A stretch of DNA of 64,000 nucleotides, taken from Larix kaempferi (taxonomy: Eukaryota > Streptophyta > Pinopsida > Pinales > Pinaceae). Below are positions 1 to 11,387 of this stretch, piece after piece. Positions within the stretch are counted from its first letter, which is position 1. Every line of letters starts with the position of its first letter. The notes beneath the pieces were generated by a model, which searched no databases, was not told the DNA's origin, and saw only the letters and a program-made list of their open reading frames with translations. Both the position numbers and the translations under genes were made by a program. The DNA lies in NCBI GenBank assembly GCA_027924585.1, contig BSBM01000753.1:21099501-21163500 (forward strand). The letters run 5' to 3'.

Positions 1-10
1 AAAGGAGGAT

Positions 11-493
11 ATGTTGTGGCACCCTACAAAACTGGAGATCCAAGAGTGGTTTGATTAGAAGTTGCAGGAATTCGTTGAAGAAGAAATCCGGAACACTCGA
101 CTAACAGTACATCAGTGGGTAGATAGATATATTCATGATGGACCGCATGAATGGTTCTTTTGTGAGTTCCCAGTCCTGTTGTTTGAATAGTTGGCGAAGT
201 TGACCTTTCAGAAGAGGAATTTCCAAGGTGGCGAATTGACGACCTAGACCCCCGAGTTGATTTAGGAGCTGTAGGAAGTTGATAATAAAGCATCGCGGGC
301 TGTCAAAGTGTGGTTCGATAGAATCCTAGAGGGATATATCACAGAGTTCGCAGTTGATACTCAGAAATCCTATAGCAAAGCCGAAAGATATTTATTCCGC
401 GAACCCCATGGCAGGTTTCTGCTATCGCTTCAACTGTCGATTAAGATGCTTATTTGTGAAAAGGGTATATTGAAGATGCATCTTGATCAGTAG
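11..493 (+). pseudogene. Upstream reading frame preceding gag of A1
   Basis: One frame starting at ATG 11 runs to 493 with several TAG stops and no obvious frameshift. The translation is rich in Trp, Phe and charged residues and includes a stretch around WFDRILEGYITEF. I do not recognise a family. It may be the N-terminal part of the gag polyprotein or a separate small frame in the 5' leader. The even spread of substitution-type stops suggests it was once coding, like the rest of A1. Confidence 0.45.
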
Positions 494-842
494 ATAGCGT
501 GGTGGGCAGAGGCCGTGGGTACCGCAGTAGTTGGGGGATGGAACATGGAATGATAAGGGCTAGATGGGTGTAGGTCATGATGAGACTGTGAGTGAAGTCG
601 AGGAACAAAGTGGTCTTATGAGGGGAGGAGCGAGGTTCCAATAGGAAAAGAGGCAGAGGACGGGAGAAGGTCCTACTGCGGTCAAACTGCAAGGTCGTGA
701 AGGAAGACCGGATGGGACGAAGTGACCTCACAGTCCTGACAAGGAAAACCAAGCTACGCCCAGGATAGGGGTAGGACCAAACCCCAGCACCAATGTACCC
801 ACACCTCCGCTCACTATCTCTCAGATAGCAAGAAATACTGCT
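494..842 (+). other. A1 leader between upstream frame and gag
   Basis: About 350 bases, purine-rich at first and then Pro/Ser/Thr-coding just before the gag frame. I see no motif, repeat or RNA gene here. Confidence 0.4.
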
Positions 843-2772
843 TTGACACCACCAAGTTCATCCATACCGTATAATTTAATCAGTAGTAGTACAGCGAAAG
901 GTGGAAGGAATCCTAGAATGACAGGCGATGATGCTAAGTTTCCATTTTTCCACAGGAGTGGGATGGACAACCCAGAACAGTATTGGTTTTTGTGTGAAGT
1001 GGTCTGGACCATAAAACAGATCACTCATGATGCCGCTAAGAAAGGACAGTTAGCGACAACCCTGCGAGGTCGTGCATTGGATTGGTTTATGAAGTTTGTT
1101 CTAGTTCTACAGGAGCCCCAGAAAAGTCACTAATGAGATTCAGGATGGGCTGATTGCATAATTCAGAAAGCCCAAGTTTGAGGCTCAATATATTATGGAA
1201 TTGAAATAAATTAAGCAGTATCCCAATGAGACGGTGTGGGATTTCGACCAGTGATTCAAGACACTAATGGCAAGGGTTAGTTTCGATATGAGCGCCGTCC
1301 AACATAAAGAATGGTTTATCGCGGCACTGCTACCACATATTCGAATACCATTGATGGAACAAAACATCTCAATGCCCAGTGAAGCTATGGAAATTGCAAT
1401 GCGACTGGAGGTGTCGCCGATTGGAGAAAATGCAGCCGGGATGTCGCAGATACAAACACAACTTGCTAACTTGACTATACAGCTACAAGATTTGAAGAAG
1501 GGGAAGGAGCAACGTGAAGAAGTATGGTGTATGTGATGTTGAGGAGAACGGCATACGAAGGACAATTGCTAGGATTTCCACAATTATTTGGTTTCAGGAG
1601 CGCCAAATCCATTGAATGGTGGTAGCATGCCATGGTGTCGCGTCTACCATGTATATGGGCACAGCCATGATAGTTGCCCATATATGTAGAAAATGGTCAC
1701 CACCTCGAGGAATACTTATTGTACATTTTGCAAATAGGTGGGTCACGATGATAAGAAACGTCGTGCATATGGGTTGCTACAAGAGAGAATGTATGATGTG
1801 TTCTATGTAAAGGACGACCAGCGTGCAGTACAACAGTCGCAACCGTAGCCGCAGGTAGTCCAGCCGATACCTCAACTGCAGATGCAATTTGTTCCACAAC
1901 AACAACAACCACCGCAGTTCATGATGCAATATGCTCCGATGCAGATGGCTCCACAGCAGCCACAGTATGTACAACAAGCGTAGTATGCACAGCAATGGCA
2001 AGGAATGCAACCGGCACCAATGCAGCAACAGTTCAACCAACCACAGTACCAACAGCAGGGAGGATTTCGGGAAGGATACCGGGGAGGAGGTGGTGGAGGA
2101 TTTGGTCGTGCAGGAGGATGAGGTGGTCGCATACTTGTTCAATGCTATCACTGTGCAGTATGGGGACACTACCAGCGAGACTTTCCACTACTACAGAACC
2201 AGTGTATGTTCTGTTTTGTTAATCATCACACAGTTGAGAATTGTCCACAATTGATTGCACGATGGCAAGCAGGAAATACTCCCCAGTTGTAGAACCAACC
2301 CCAGGCACAACATCTTGCCCAGAATCAAGTGCAGCAACCAGTGCAAAACCAGAATATGCGGCCTAATCAGAATCAGAACGTGAACCCACCCAGGAGTCCG
2401 CAGCTAAACCAGACCAAGGGTGCCAGTATCACGACAATTTCTGCAGAGCCCAGACCGTAAGATGCTTCCATTGCTGTGGTCACTCGCGTCGGAAAAAAAA
2501 CTGGAGAAGATATCTCACTAATCCGGTTAGCCGAACAAAAGAAGGTATCATTTGACATTAATGCAGAGTGGGAAGCATTTCTTCAAGCATGTCGTGCACT
2601 AGAAAATGATCGAGGTAAAGCTGTTGTGTACGACATGCCCCCTAGTTTTGATACTACTTCAGAGGCTGGCCCGTCGCAACGGTCCAACACACTTCAAGCA
2701 TTTTTGGAACATTGTTTATCCGTGGAAAAAGATCCCGATGCTCCTACTGCGATTGAAGCTTTGTTACAATGA
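843..2772 (+). pseudogene. gag: A1 gag (capsid, Gln-rich tail, two CCHC zinc knuckles)
   Basis: The structural protein that would form the cytoplasmic particle. Capsid-type sequence runs from 843 with LRGRALDWFMKF. A one-base shift near 1110 moves the frame, which continues through an RVSFDMSAV segment to about 1500. A strongly Gln/Pro-rich tail spans about 1800-2080, followed by a Gly/Arg run. Two zinc knuckles follow: 2143-2184, CYHC then GHY, with the last Cys read as Phe, and 2203-2244, an intact CX2CX4HX4C. Many stops stand where the Gln-rich pattern predicts CAG. The segment 2476-2772 is a linker to PR. No intact start-to-stop frame remains, so it is non-functional as read. Confidence 0.8.
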
Positions 2773-2775
2773 CCA

Positions 2776-3165
2776 GCCTAAGATCGACAAGAGCTCACGG
2801 TTAATTCCTTACAACGATGGAAGATGGGTAAGGAGATGCGAATGAATATTCAAATTGGCAACAACAATGTTGATTCGGTTATTCTGGACCTTGGTTCGGA
2901 TGTCATCATCTTGAACAAGTAGGCTTGGAAGAATATGGGGAGTCCCCCATTGAGCTGGTCTCCTTTACAGCTCCAGTTAGCTAATCACGCTAAGGTGACA
3001 TCGATTGGGAGAGTTCCATGAATGGTGGTGGACATTGAGGGAATGAAAACATATGTCGACTTTGATGTAATAGAAGTAGTCGAGGGAGGAAGCTCTTATC
3101 CAGCACTAATGGGGATTGGATGGGCTAATGATAGTGGAGCCGTAATCAACTTCAAGTGACGAATG
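2776..3165 (+). pseudogene. A1 aspartic protease
   Basis: Retropepsin-like region in the same frame as gag and RT. The active-site strand reads VILDLGSDVIIL, where the usual D-S/T-G has an inserted or altered residue. A later WANDSGAVINF stretch and the hydrophobic VDFDVI segment fit the fold. In-frame TAG near 2922, TGA near 3019 and TGA near 3157 break it. It would cleave the polyprotein during particle maturation. It is followed by a 290-base linker before the capsid-like block. Confidence 0.7.
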
Positions 3166-3456
3166 ATGACTTTTGAAAATCATGATCTCAGAGTTATCGC
3201 CCTGTTGGATCCGGCTGAAGGATGCCTCTACATAGAGCCGGTGAAGGACGACGATCCCAACGGATGGGACCATGCATTCAATATATCTAAATATTATATC
3301 CATCCAACTGCCAACGGTGAGCTGGGATGGCGCAGTGACAGCTCTGCGTCTTCCGACTCTGATGATGCGCTATAATATTGGTATAATCGCTTGCACAAGG
3401 TGTCACTCCGTAAGTGTGGGTTGATCACACAGTAAGTATGTTGTGTCGCAACTGAA

Positions 3457-4128
3457 ATGGTTACGCTACCAATATATGAAAGACTGCCTGGCATATCTGA
3501 ATTTTTGACAGAGTTCGAGGAACGAGTTTCCGAACCACAGCGGTTACTAGCATTGAACGAAGCATTGAAGGCTGCTCCAGCACGGTGGTGGGCGACACAC
3601 AAGGCATCAATTGACGGATAGTCGAAATGAAGAAGATTGATGATGGTACACTTCGGTGATACTGAAGTTTACCACACTGGGAAGTACGATGGTCGGAACA
3701 ATCCTGGTGGTCACTTAATGGAGTGTTAGCGGTTATGGGTATCGTGATCAAGAGATGAATGGGTCCATGATTTTATCCATACCTTGGATGAGATGCCACA
3801 ATCATGGTATACTACAGCTTAGTTGCGGGGAGAAATTTATACTTGGCTGGAGCTCACAGTGTGTTTTACCCATACATTCAGTTTTGTGGACGACGATCCA
3901 GAGGTCAATAATGCATTACAGCTCATCCGTGATGTAGTTCTACAAGTTTTCCCAGTGGCATATCCTGTGGATCCACATACGCACTGCCGGATGCAGTCTC
4001 TCATGGAATGCTTCAATATCAGTGGTGGTCCAGAAGATGGTGATGATCCACGGAATGTGAATATCCCGGAATCAGAAGGAAGTCATGCTGTGGTACCACC
4101 TAATGCGCCAAGCGATCCGATCAGTTAG
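3457..4128 (+). pseudogene. A1 extra capsid-like block between PR and RT
   Basis: A single frame runs from ATG 3457 to the TAG at 4126-4128, interrupted only by substitution-type TAG and TGA codons. It reads on into RT in the same frame. The translation has a typical gag helix pattern: FLTEFEERV, then LKAAPARWWATHK, then a KYDGRNNPGGHL segment, then EWVHDFIHTLDEMP with a W-x-x-x-L helix and an acidic FSFVDDDPE turn. This looks like a retrotransposon capsid (retrotrans_gag-type) domain, although gag is already present upstream. The assignment is inference from pattern. It could instead be a lineage-specific pol spacer of unknown role. Confidence 0.55.
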
Positions 4129-5620
4129 CCGCTGAAGATCCACAAGATTAACATTGGGGCAGAGGACAATCCGAAGTTTGCAAATGTCGAGGATTACTGG
4201 GACGATGAGCTGATAAGCAAGGTCACTGATTTGCTCCATGAGTTTCAAGATGTATTTCCCACAAAATTTTTTGACATGAAGGGGATTCTAGGCGACTTAG
4301 GGGAGATGAAGATTCCATTAAAACCAGATGCTAAGCCGATCCGTCAGCGACCCTATCGATTAAATCTGTGACATAAGGAGAGGATCAAGGTAGAATTGGA
4401 TTGTATGTTGGATGCGGGTATCATTGAACCAATCGAGGAGTTGGAATGGATTAGTCCTGTTGTGGTACAGAATATGAATACTGGCGAGGTGTGCATTTGC
4501 GTCGACCTCAGGAAGCTAAATGATGCATGTTTGCACGATCCATTCCCAACCACATTTACTGACGAAGTGCTCGAAGGCATGGGTAGCCAAGAGATGTACT
4601 CTTTCACAGACGAGTTCTCTGGCTACCATCAGATCCGCATTGCGAAAGAAGACCACCATAAGACAACTTTTGTTACCACATGGGGTTGCTTTCAATACAT
4701 CGTGATGTCGTTTCTGCTTGAAGAATGCGCCAACGATATTTTTGCGGGTTGTCGTTGCTGCATTCGAAGATTTCATTCAGAAGTTTTTACAGGTATACAT
4801 GGACGATTGGATGGTCTATGGTTTGGTCCGCGATCATCTGCGGTTGATGTTTGAGTGATGTCGGCAGTACCAGATATTGTTGAACTTAAAGAAGTGTATC
4901 TTCTGTGCACCATTTGGAATATTTTTGGTTCATATTGTGTGTAGGCACGGATTGTTGGTTGACCCAGCAAAGATTGCGCTTATTCTGAATTTGACACCGC
5001 CGACTACTGTTAAGCAGTTACGAGCGACACCGGGACACATGGGTTATTATCGCAAGTTCATCAGGGGTTATGCTGCGATTACTGCCCCTATGCAAAAGTT
5101 GTTGAAGAAGGATGTGGTATTCCAGTGGAACCCTAAATTTCAAGATAGCTTTGAGATGCTAAAGACAAAGATGGCTTCGACACCGATATTATTATTTCCT
5201 GACTGGAGTAAGGAGTTCCATGTTCATGTTGATGCCTCATCGATCGCACTGGGAGTAGTGTTGGCCCAGCCCAGAGAGAGGGATATTGATCACCCCATTT
5301 CTTTTTCCAACCTGAAGTTGTCATCTGCAGAAAGAAACTACACTAGTATGGAGAGGGAAGGTCTGGCAATGGTTTACGCGTTTCAAAAGTTTCGCCATTA
5401 CTTACTGGGGGGGCATTTCAAGATGTTCACAGATCATTCTGCCTTAAAATACCTGGTCAATAAGCCTATGTTGGGGGGGAAGATCTGTCGATGGCTACTT
5501 CTGTTTTAGGAGTTTGATTTTGAAGTAATTGAGAAGCCATGGCGGTTAAATGCTGGCCCGGATCATCTCTCCCAGATTGAAATAGGGGAGCAGCCAACTA
5601 ACATTGAAGATGGGTTTCCT
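4129..5620 (+). pseudogene. pol: A1 reverse transcriptase and RNase H
   Basis: RT copies the element RNA into DNA and RNase H removes the RNA strand. The RT entry motif KPIRQRPYRLN is near 4340. The LRKLND and FSGYHQIRIAKED segments are near 4510-4650. The catalytic YMDD lies near 4797 after a shift into the second frame around 4700-4790. The thumb and connection then read RKFIRGYAAITAPMQKL. RNase H follows with VDASSIALGVVLAQP, ERNYTSMEREGLAMV and FTDHSALKYLV, retaining D, E and D residues, and continues past a TAG at 5507-5509 to about 5620. Several stops and one frameshift make it a pseudogene. Confidence 0.85.
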
Positions 5621-6915
5621 GATGCGTAATTATTTAAAGTTGGAATTGCTGATGGCTATTTTGAAGAAATCATTCAGTTTCTGGCAATAGGTACCGCACT
5701 AGAAGAACTCATCACTAGTTAGAAGAAGCAGTTGGTAGTCAAGGCTGCGGACTTCCAGCTAATCGCAGGAGCGCTGTACAAGATGGGTGCCGATGACATA
5801 TTGCGACGGTGTGTCTTGCCACATGAGCAAGAGAAGATCCTTTTCGAAGCACATGCAGGAGTGGTTGGAGGGAACGATGGTGGTCATGCGACGATAAGGA
5901 AGGTGCTTTGAGCGGGGCTTTGGTGGCCTACGCTGCACAGTAATGCGACAGATTATGCATGGTCCTGCAACGTTTGTAAAAGAACCAGGAAGCCATCCAG
6001 ATAGGATGAGATGTCGTTGATGCCTCAGTTGATGTTGCAGCCATTCGACAAATGGGTAGTAGACTTTGTGGGACCCATCCATCCCTCAGGTAAGCGCACT
6101 GGTGCTAGGTATATCATCATGACGACATATTACTTGACACGATGAGCAGAAGCTGCACCAGTCATTGATTGTTCTGCAGCCATAGCAGCGCAGTTTCTCT
6201 TTGATCACATCGTCACTCGCTTTGGCTTCCCCAAGATATTGTTGAGCGATCAACGAAGCCACTTTCTCAATCACACCATCAGCGCATTGACATAGGTGTT
6301 GCAGATACAACATAAGAAGGGTACACCCTATCATCCGCAGGCGAATGGCATGGTGGAAGCTTTCAATAAGATATTGGAGAATGCACTGACAAAGGTGTGT
6401 AATGTGAACCATAATGATTGGGATCTAAAAATCCCTGCAGTATTGTGGGCCTATCGCACCACATGTAAACAGCTGACTGGGTAGACACCATTCAAGCTAG
6501 TGTATGGGAAAGAGGCGGTTATGCCTATGGAGTATATTATTCTGAGTCTGCGCATAGCGGCAGCAACTGGCATGGATGATGTGGTAGCATTAGAGGAACA
6601 TCTTGCACAGTTAATACAGCTGGAGGAAGATTGCTTCATCATCGGTTTCCATCAGGGTGTGGAGAAGGATCGCCAGAAAGCTTGGCATGATCGCCATATC
6701 AAGAACAAATAGTTTCAACAGGGTGATTTGGTATTATTGTATGACAGCAAGTTTATGAAACAGCCAGGAAAATTGCAGATGCGTTGGCTTGCTCCATATC
6801 GCATTAGTAGTATTACTTCAAGAGGAGCGGTCCAGTTGCAGTAGTTGGATGGGGTGATGCTCCCCAAGTTGATTAATGGTAGAAGGTTGAAACCCTATCG
6901 GTTGGGATTGGAATA
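5621..6915 (+). pseudogene. A1 integrase
   Basis: Integrase inserts the cDNA into host DNA. The zinc-binding H-H-C-C region runs from HEQEKILFEAHAG to CNVCKRTRK (about 5820-5990). The catalytic core has VDFVGP (first Asp), LLSDQ (second Asp) and MVEAFNK (Glu), so the D-D-E residues are all still present. The C-terminal part includes GDLVLLYDSK and a final RLKPYRLG segment ending near 6915. At least eight TAG/TGA codons interrupt one frame. No chromodomain is visible. Confidence 0.85.
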
Positions 6916-8076
6916 GCGTGATGCCTGAGTCGCATAAAAAAAAAAAAAAATGTAAGTTGCTTAGTGGCGGGATGGTGCACCAATAGGGATGGAATGCGGA
7001 ATCAGGGAGGCTTCTGCCACAATTTAGGAGCAGTATGTGACAAATGGTAGCATTGGGATTGGGTCACATCATAACTCATTATGCAGATAGCACTTTTTCC
7101 TTTAGGGATAGATATGATCGTTAGTCGAATCAGGTTGTGTCAAAAGAACGCACGTTTGGAATAACGAATACACCGAGGCAGCATGGCCGACGGCACCTAG
7201 AGGGATGGTTTGCAAGGTTGGCATGAGGCATCCACCATGGCAACATGGCTGAAGGACTGATTCACACACTTTTTCACACAAGACAACAGGCGGGGGTATG
7301 ATCACTCCACCCACCTCTAATGTCCAAGCAGTGGAATCTTATGATTACCCGGGAGCGTGAGCAGGTGGTGCACATGATTGCCAAGGCAGAAGAATGGGTG
7401 AATGCGACATATAAATATAGGACCCAAGGATAGTAGGAGCACAGAGGTTGTTTCAGTTAAGAGGGGTTATGTTACAAGATGCTCGGGAATCTAGCTAAGT
7501 TAGGAATTCCAAGGAGGTTGTGGAAATGATCCATTTTATTTCCTGTGGGAGCACACCAGGTGCGCTGAGGGCATGAACCAAGAGTGTAGATGAGCAGTTA
7601 GAGAAAGCTGGGCCTTAGACACGTAGGGGTTACAAGCATGAGGTCTTGTCCAAGATGTCTAGGCAGTTGGTGATGGTTCAAAGTCTCATGGTCCCTGCGA
7701 CCACACAAAAGCGGGGGGTCGTCACCCCCGGGTCCCTATAACATATGCTTACTAGTGCGAAACAGATGTGCCAGAACCATTGTCCTATTTTACACCTTGG
7801 TGTTGCTTACAAAATTCCTCTCTGTCTACAATCGGTCTCTCGAGACTGGAGGATGAGTTTGGAAGGTTTACGACAGTAAGCTGGGAAGAGTCCACTTTTG
7901 GGCAAGAAGTACATGAGAGCGAGCAGATAATCAGTGTAGCAGAAGGAGAAGGACAACACCATGCGATCCAGATAGCAAGAACAGTTGTAGAACTATAGGT
8001 TAGCCCTAGTTGAGTGAATACCACAAAGTTCACCATGTCCAGGTGACGTGGCTCGAGGGCGAGCCACAAGATTGTG
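6916..8076 (+). other. A1 3' noncoding tract
   Basis: It begins with an A-run at about 6937-6951. It holds a short perfect GC hairpin at 7712-7730 (stem CGGGGG, 7-base loop). The small open frame at 7768-7998 shows no recognisable motif and I treat it as chance. Otherwise I see nothing coding. Confidence 0.5.
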
Positions 8077-8085
8077 TTGGGGGCA
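8077..8085 (+). promoter_or_regulatory. A1 polypurine tract
   Basis: The purine-rich TTGGGGGCA directly abuts the LTR start at 8086. This is the expected primer for plus-strand DNA synthesis. Confidence 0.6.
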
Positions 8086-8777
8086 TGTTGGCAGGCAATT
8101 TGGTAAGGAAGAATCGCAACATCGCCGATGCTACCACACGTCAAATGAGGTTGCGGAAGGAAGAAGGCTCTATTATTTTATGTATTTTTTGAGTTTTTTG
8201 TACTGCAATAGGTGTGTTTTTGGGTCATTGGACCATACAAGATGTAATTTCAAGTTAAGTATACCACAATAGGCGGGTTTTCTATGTAATTTGGACCGTG
8301 TCAGTTAGATTTTGGGTCATTCGTCCAAGAGTCAATTAGGAAGTTGTTAGTAAGTGGACAAACATCGTAAAGGCAGAAGCCTATATATAGACAGGAATTT
8401 GTAGGTCATAAGAGAGAAAGATCAAGAAGAGATAGATCAAGCAAAAAAAGATCAAACATAGAGCTTTTGGTATGTCTTTGGTGCGAATGTTCTGAGAACA
8501 AGATATTTTACTAAAGTCTGCAATATGCAGAGGCATTGTATTGGGGTTTTACAGTAATAATATGATTTGATTAAATTGTTCCTGTGCAATCTTGATGTGT
8601 CTTCTATCTTTTGATGGTAATGCAATGTTTCTTTGATGCAATAGTCGCTTTACTGTTATAATCTGTCGTAACGATGAATGTTTCCATTAAATGATGCTAT
8701 GAACACAATAATGTCGAAGTGAATGCATAGTTTATCAGTGAATGTTGCAATAATATTAACTAGCTGATGCCGCAACA
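8086..8777 (+). repeat. A1 3' LTR
   Basis: It starts TGTTGG after the polypurine tract and ends GCAACA, giving TGTTG...CAACA termini. A TATA box (TATATATA) is at 8382-8389, fitting a promoter in the LTR. An alternative right end is 8800, where CACAAACA is followed at once by TGG as in a primer site. I cannot decide without a second copy of this LTR. Confidence 0.65.
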
Positions 8778-8959
8778 TCCTCCTTCATTTGACACAAACA
8801 TGGTTCCGTCCACTCTCCCTTGATCGCCTCGGGTGAGACCTCATCTGCTCTGCAGGTGTTGTTGGGCAGGGTAAAACCTATCTGGTTAGGTGCTCAGGGA
8901 GATCACGGTGGGTTGATGTCGACAGTTATGGGAACCCCTATCGACTAGGTTTGAGTCAA
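8778..8959 (+). other. Junction sequence between A1 LTR and A2 pol
   Basis: About 180 bases that do not read as RT. The start (from 8801 TGGTTCCGTCC) could be a primer site and leader following the LTR. Otherwise it is unassigned. Confidence 0.35.
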
Positions 8960-8968
8960 CAAGCATTG

Positions 8969-9494
8969 TGATCATCCCCCCCTCATCTCTACTCCAAACT
9001 TTGACAAAGATTTTATCTTGTATATCTCTTTGTCATATTCTGTGGTAGCTAGCGTACTGGTCCAACCTATCATAAACCATCAGGAACATGTCATATATTA
9101 TGCCAGCAAAACCCTCACCAGACCTGCACTTACCTACATCCATGATGAGATGATTTCCCTTGCAGTCATCCTTTCTGTACAGAAACTCTGACACTATATT
9201 TTTCTCTAAAAAACAACCGTTGTCACCAATTCCATCCCTATGCAATAAATAATTATGTGTAGGCTTATCAATAGTAAGTTTGCATGGTGGATCGTTATTT
9301 TACAAGAATTCGAGCTCGAGTTTGTTATTCCTAAAATACAGAAATCCATGGACTTAGCTAAACTCATTATATATCTTCACTCCACCACCACAAGCCAATC
9401 TATCCAGGACCAACTACCCTATGAGCACCTCTTGGTACAGCAGTATCCTCCTATATCTCCACACCCAGAAATTCACTCCCCACTTATCCTATGA
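8969..9494 (+). pseudogene. A2 RT end and RNase H
   Basis: Reads PLISTPNFDKDF at the RT/RNase H junction, then SVVASVLVQP and HVIYYASKTLTRPALTYIHDE, the typical gypsy RNase H core with its Glu region. A TGA near 9188 and later TAA/TAG codons break it. A second block starting MCRLINSKFAWWIVIL holds the LQEFELEFV strand and the linker to integrase. Partial: the catalytic RT part is absent. Confidence 0.75.
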
Positions 9495-10678
9495 CGATCG
9501 CCACAATATCCTCCACGAAGCACTATGATACCTCCTCATCAAAGATGTCCTATATCGTCATGGAATCGACACTATTATTCAACGATGTCTAATGCATGAA
9601 GAATCCGAACAAGTTCTCCATGATTTTCATAGCGGTGCGTGTGGTGGCCACCTCTCCAGATTAGCTATCACCCATAAAATCTTATGAGTAGGGTATTTTT
9701 GGCCCTCTGCATTCAAATATTGTGTTTACACCATCAAAAGGTGTGCAATTTTCAGGTATTTTCCTGCAAAGCACGGTCTCCCCCTACACCCCTCCATTTA
9801 GTCATCACTAAAGACCTATTATGCAAATGGGAAATGGATTTTATGGAATGTCATCCACCGCAGCCCAAGGTCACCATCATATCATCATTGTCGTGGACTA
9901 CTTCACCAAATGGGCCGAAGTGATGCCCACATTTGATTGTAAAGCAATAACCACAGCAGGGTTCTTCTTCAACCATGTGATCTCCCACTTCGGCATTCCC
10001 AAGTAACTTTTATCCGACAATGGAAGACACTTCCATGATGAAACATTTGAGGAACTATCACGACAGTTAGGATTTAAACACAAATTTTCAACTAATTACT
10101 ACCCTCAGGAAAATGATTAGGTTAAGGTTGTTAACAAAATCCTCAAAACTATGCTCCAATGCACAGTGCATAAAAGCAAAATCAGCTGGCACTAGATGCT
10201 CTTTCTGCCCCTATGGGATTACTGTACTTCCATCGAGACTGCCACATATTTTACCCCATTTCACCTTGTACATGGAGTAGAAGTTGTCCTCCCAATTGAG
10301 TGTCAAATACCTACCCTCCAATCCGTCGTTGAGTTGCTACCAGATACCCCTACTCTTGAACACCACTTATTCATTTTGGAACACCTTGATGAGGAAAGGC
10401 ATGACTCTCTTCAACAGAATGAAGCCATAAAGGTCCGCTCCAAGGAACACTATGATTGACAAGTGCGACCATGCACCTTCATCGAAGGTGACTTTGTTGT
10501 TTTGTTTAATGCGAAAAAAGACAATAAATCAGGACCCAGGAAATTTGTATCTAAATGGACAGGCCCCTATGTCATTAAGCATTGTCTCCCAAAAGGAGCC
10601 TATATCATAACCAACTATGAAGGTATTACCCTCAACAACCCAGTTAATGGGTTGTACCTTAAAAGGTTATATCCTTGA
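9495..10678 (+). pseudogene. A2 integrase
   Basis: The zinc-binding part reads HDFHSGACGGHL and then CVYTIKRCAIF, where the last Cys is Phe. The core has WEMDFMECHPP (first Asp), a frameshift near 9870, VVDYFTKWAEVMP, and LLSDNGRHF (second Asp). Where the catalytic Glu is expected the frame reads V-K-V-V-N-K, so Glu appears replaced by Lys after a TAG. The C-terminal barrel has WTGPYVIKHCLPKGAYI and ends NPVNGLYLKRLYP. Several stops show it is dead. Confidence 0.8.
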
Positions 10679-10804
10679 TTACCAAGTATCCCACGGGTAC
10701 GCATTGTTCTGATTATATGATGTTTGCATTGTCAATAGCTTGGTTATGTCTTTTACTACACTTGGGTATGTGCACCACAGGTGTAGGTATGTGATCAGGA
10801 CAAT

Positions 10805-10875
10805 ATGGAGCCTATTGTTTTTCCATTATACAAATAAGACTCCAAATCTCTAACAATAGGGGTCACACACCCTAC
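10805..10875 (+). pseudogene. A2 third reading frame, first part
   Basis: ATG at 10805 opens a frame that reads through the B insertion point (with one copy of the target duplication removed) into 36481. One TAA occurs near 10835. It lies 127 bases after the integrase stop, where envelope-position or accessory frames sit in some gypsy elements. I see no recognised domain. Confidence 0.45.
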
Positions 10876-11375
10876 TGTTGAAATATTGTAACTTCTAAGA
10901 ATATTATATTTGTATTTTATTATTCCAGAGATGGTACATTCCTCCGTGGTGACCCTATTGTATATACGGATATGTTTATTCCTCCGAGAGAGTGTGGTAA
11001 CTAGGGTCATTAGATCTCCCATGTGAGGTCAGCCCTGAGTTTACTGTTAAGGGGTTATTAGACTCTCTTGGGAGAGGTCGGCCCCATTAGGGTGAAAAGT
11101 CAGTTAGAACATGAGTATAAATAGAGGAGGTGTGTTCCTCATTTATCTCATTCAGTCACTCACTTGTGATTGGCGCATAGGAGAGAGAGAGGTCTGCATA
11201 GGAGGAGAAGGAGCTCTTGTTGAGGACTACATCTTGTATTGGGTTGATTATCTATATTGAGGAAAGCTTTGCTAGGTTTTCTACCCCATGAGGGTTTCCC
11301 AGGGTAAATCTTTGTCTATCTTGTGATTGTGTTTCTTTTAGTGATCTTGCTTGTGAAATTAGGCTAAACTTAACA
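10876..11375 (+). repeat. B 5' LTR
   Basis: TGTTGAAATATTG...CTTAACA, 500 bases. TATA box TATAAATA at 11116-11123. It contains a GGTTATTAGAC...GTCGGCC module that also occurs, repeated, in the LTR of E. Confidence 0.95.
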
Positions 11376-11387
11376 TGGTATCAGAGC
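11376..11387 (+). promoter_or_regulatory. B primer binding site
   Basis: TGGTATCAGAGC directly after the LTR matches the 3' end of plant initiator Met-tRNA, the usual copia primer. Confidence 0.9.

Larger units (their letters stand above)
1..8777 (+). mobile_element. A1: decayed Ty3/gypsy retrotransposon, left end outside window
   Basis: Order seen: an upstream frame, gag with Gln-rich tail and zinc knuckles, protease, an extra capsid-like block, RT, RNase H, integrase, a 3' noncoding tract, polypurine tract and 3' LTR. Most of gag, PR and RT shares one reading frame from about 1110 to 4700, and RNase H and INT share another. There are few indels but many in-frame TAG and TGA codons, so the element decayed mainly by substitution. 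No 5' LTR is visible, so age and target duplication cannot be measured. Integrase-last order (RT, RNase H, INT) places it in Ty3/gypsy. Confidence 0.9.

Noticed and set aside
7768-7998. 76-codon open frame near the 3' end of A1
   Set aside because: No motif, overlapping antisense frame; likely chance in noncoding DNA.
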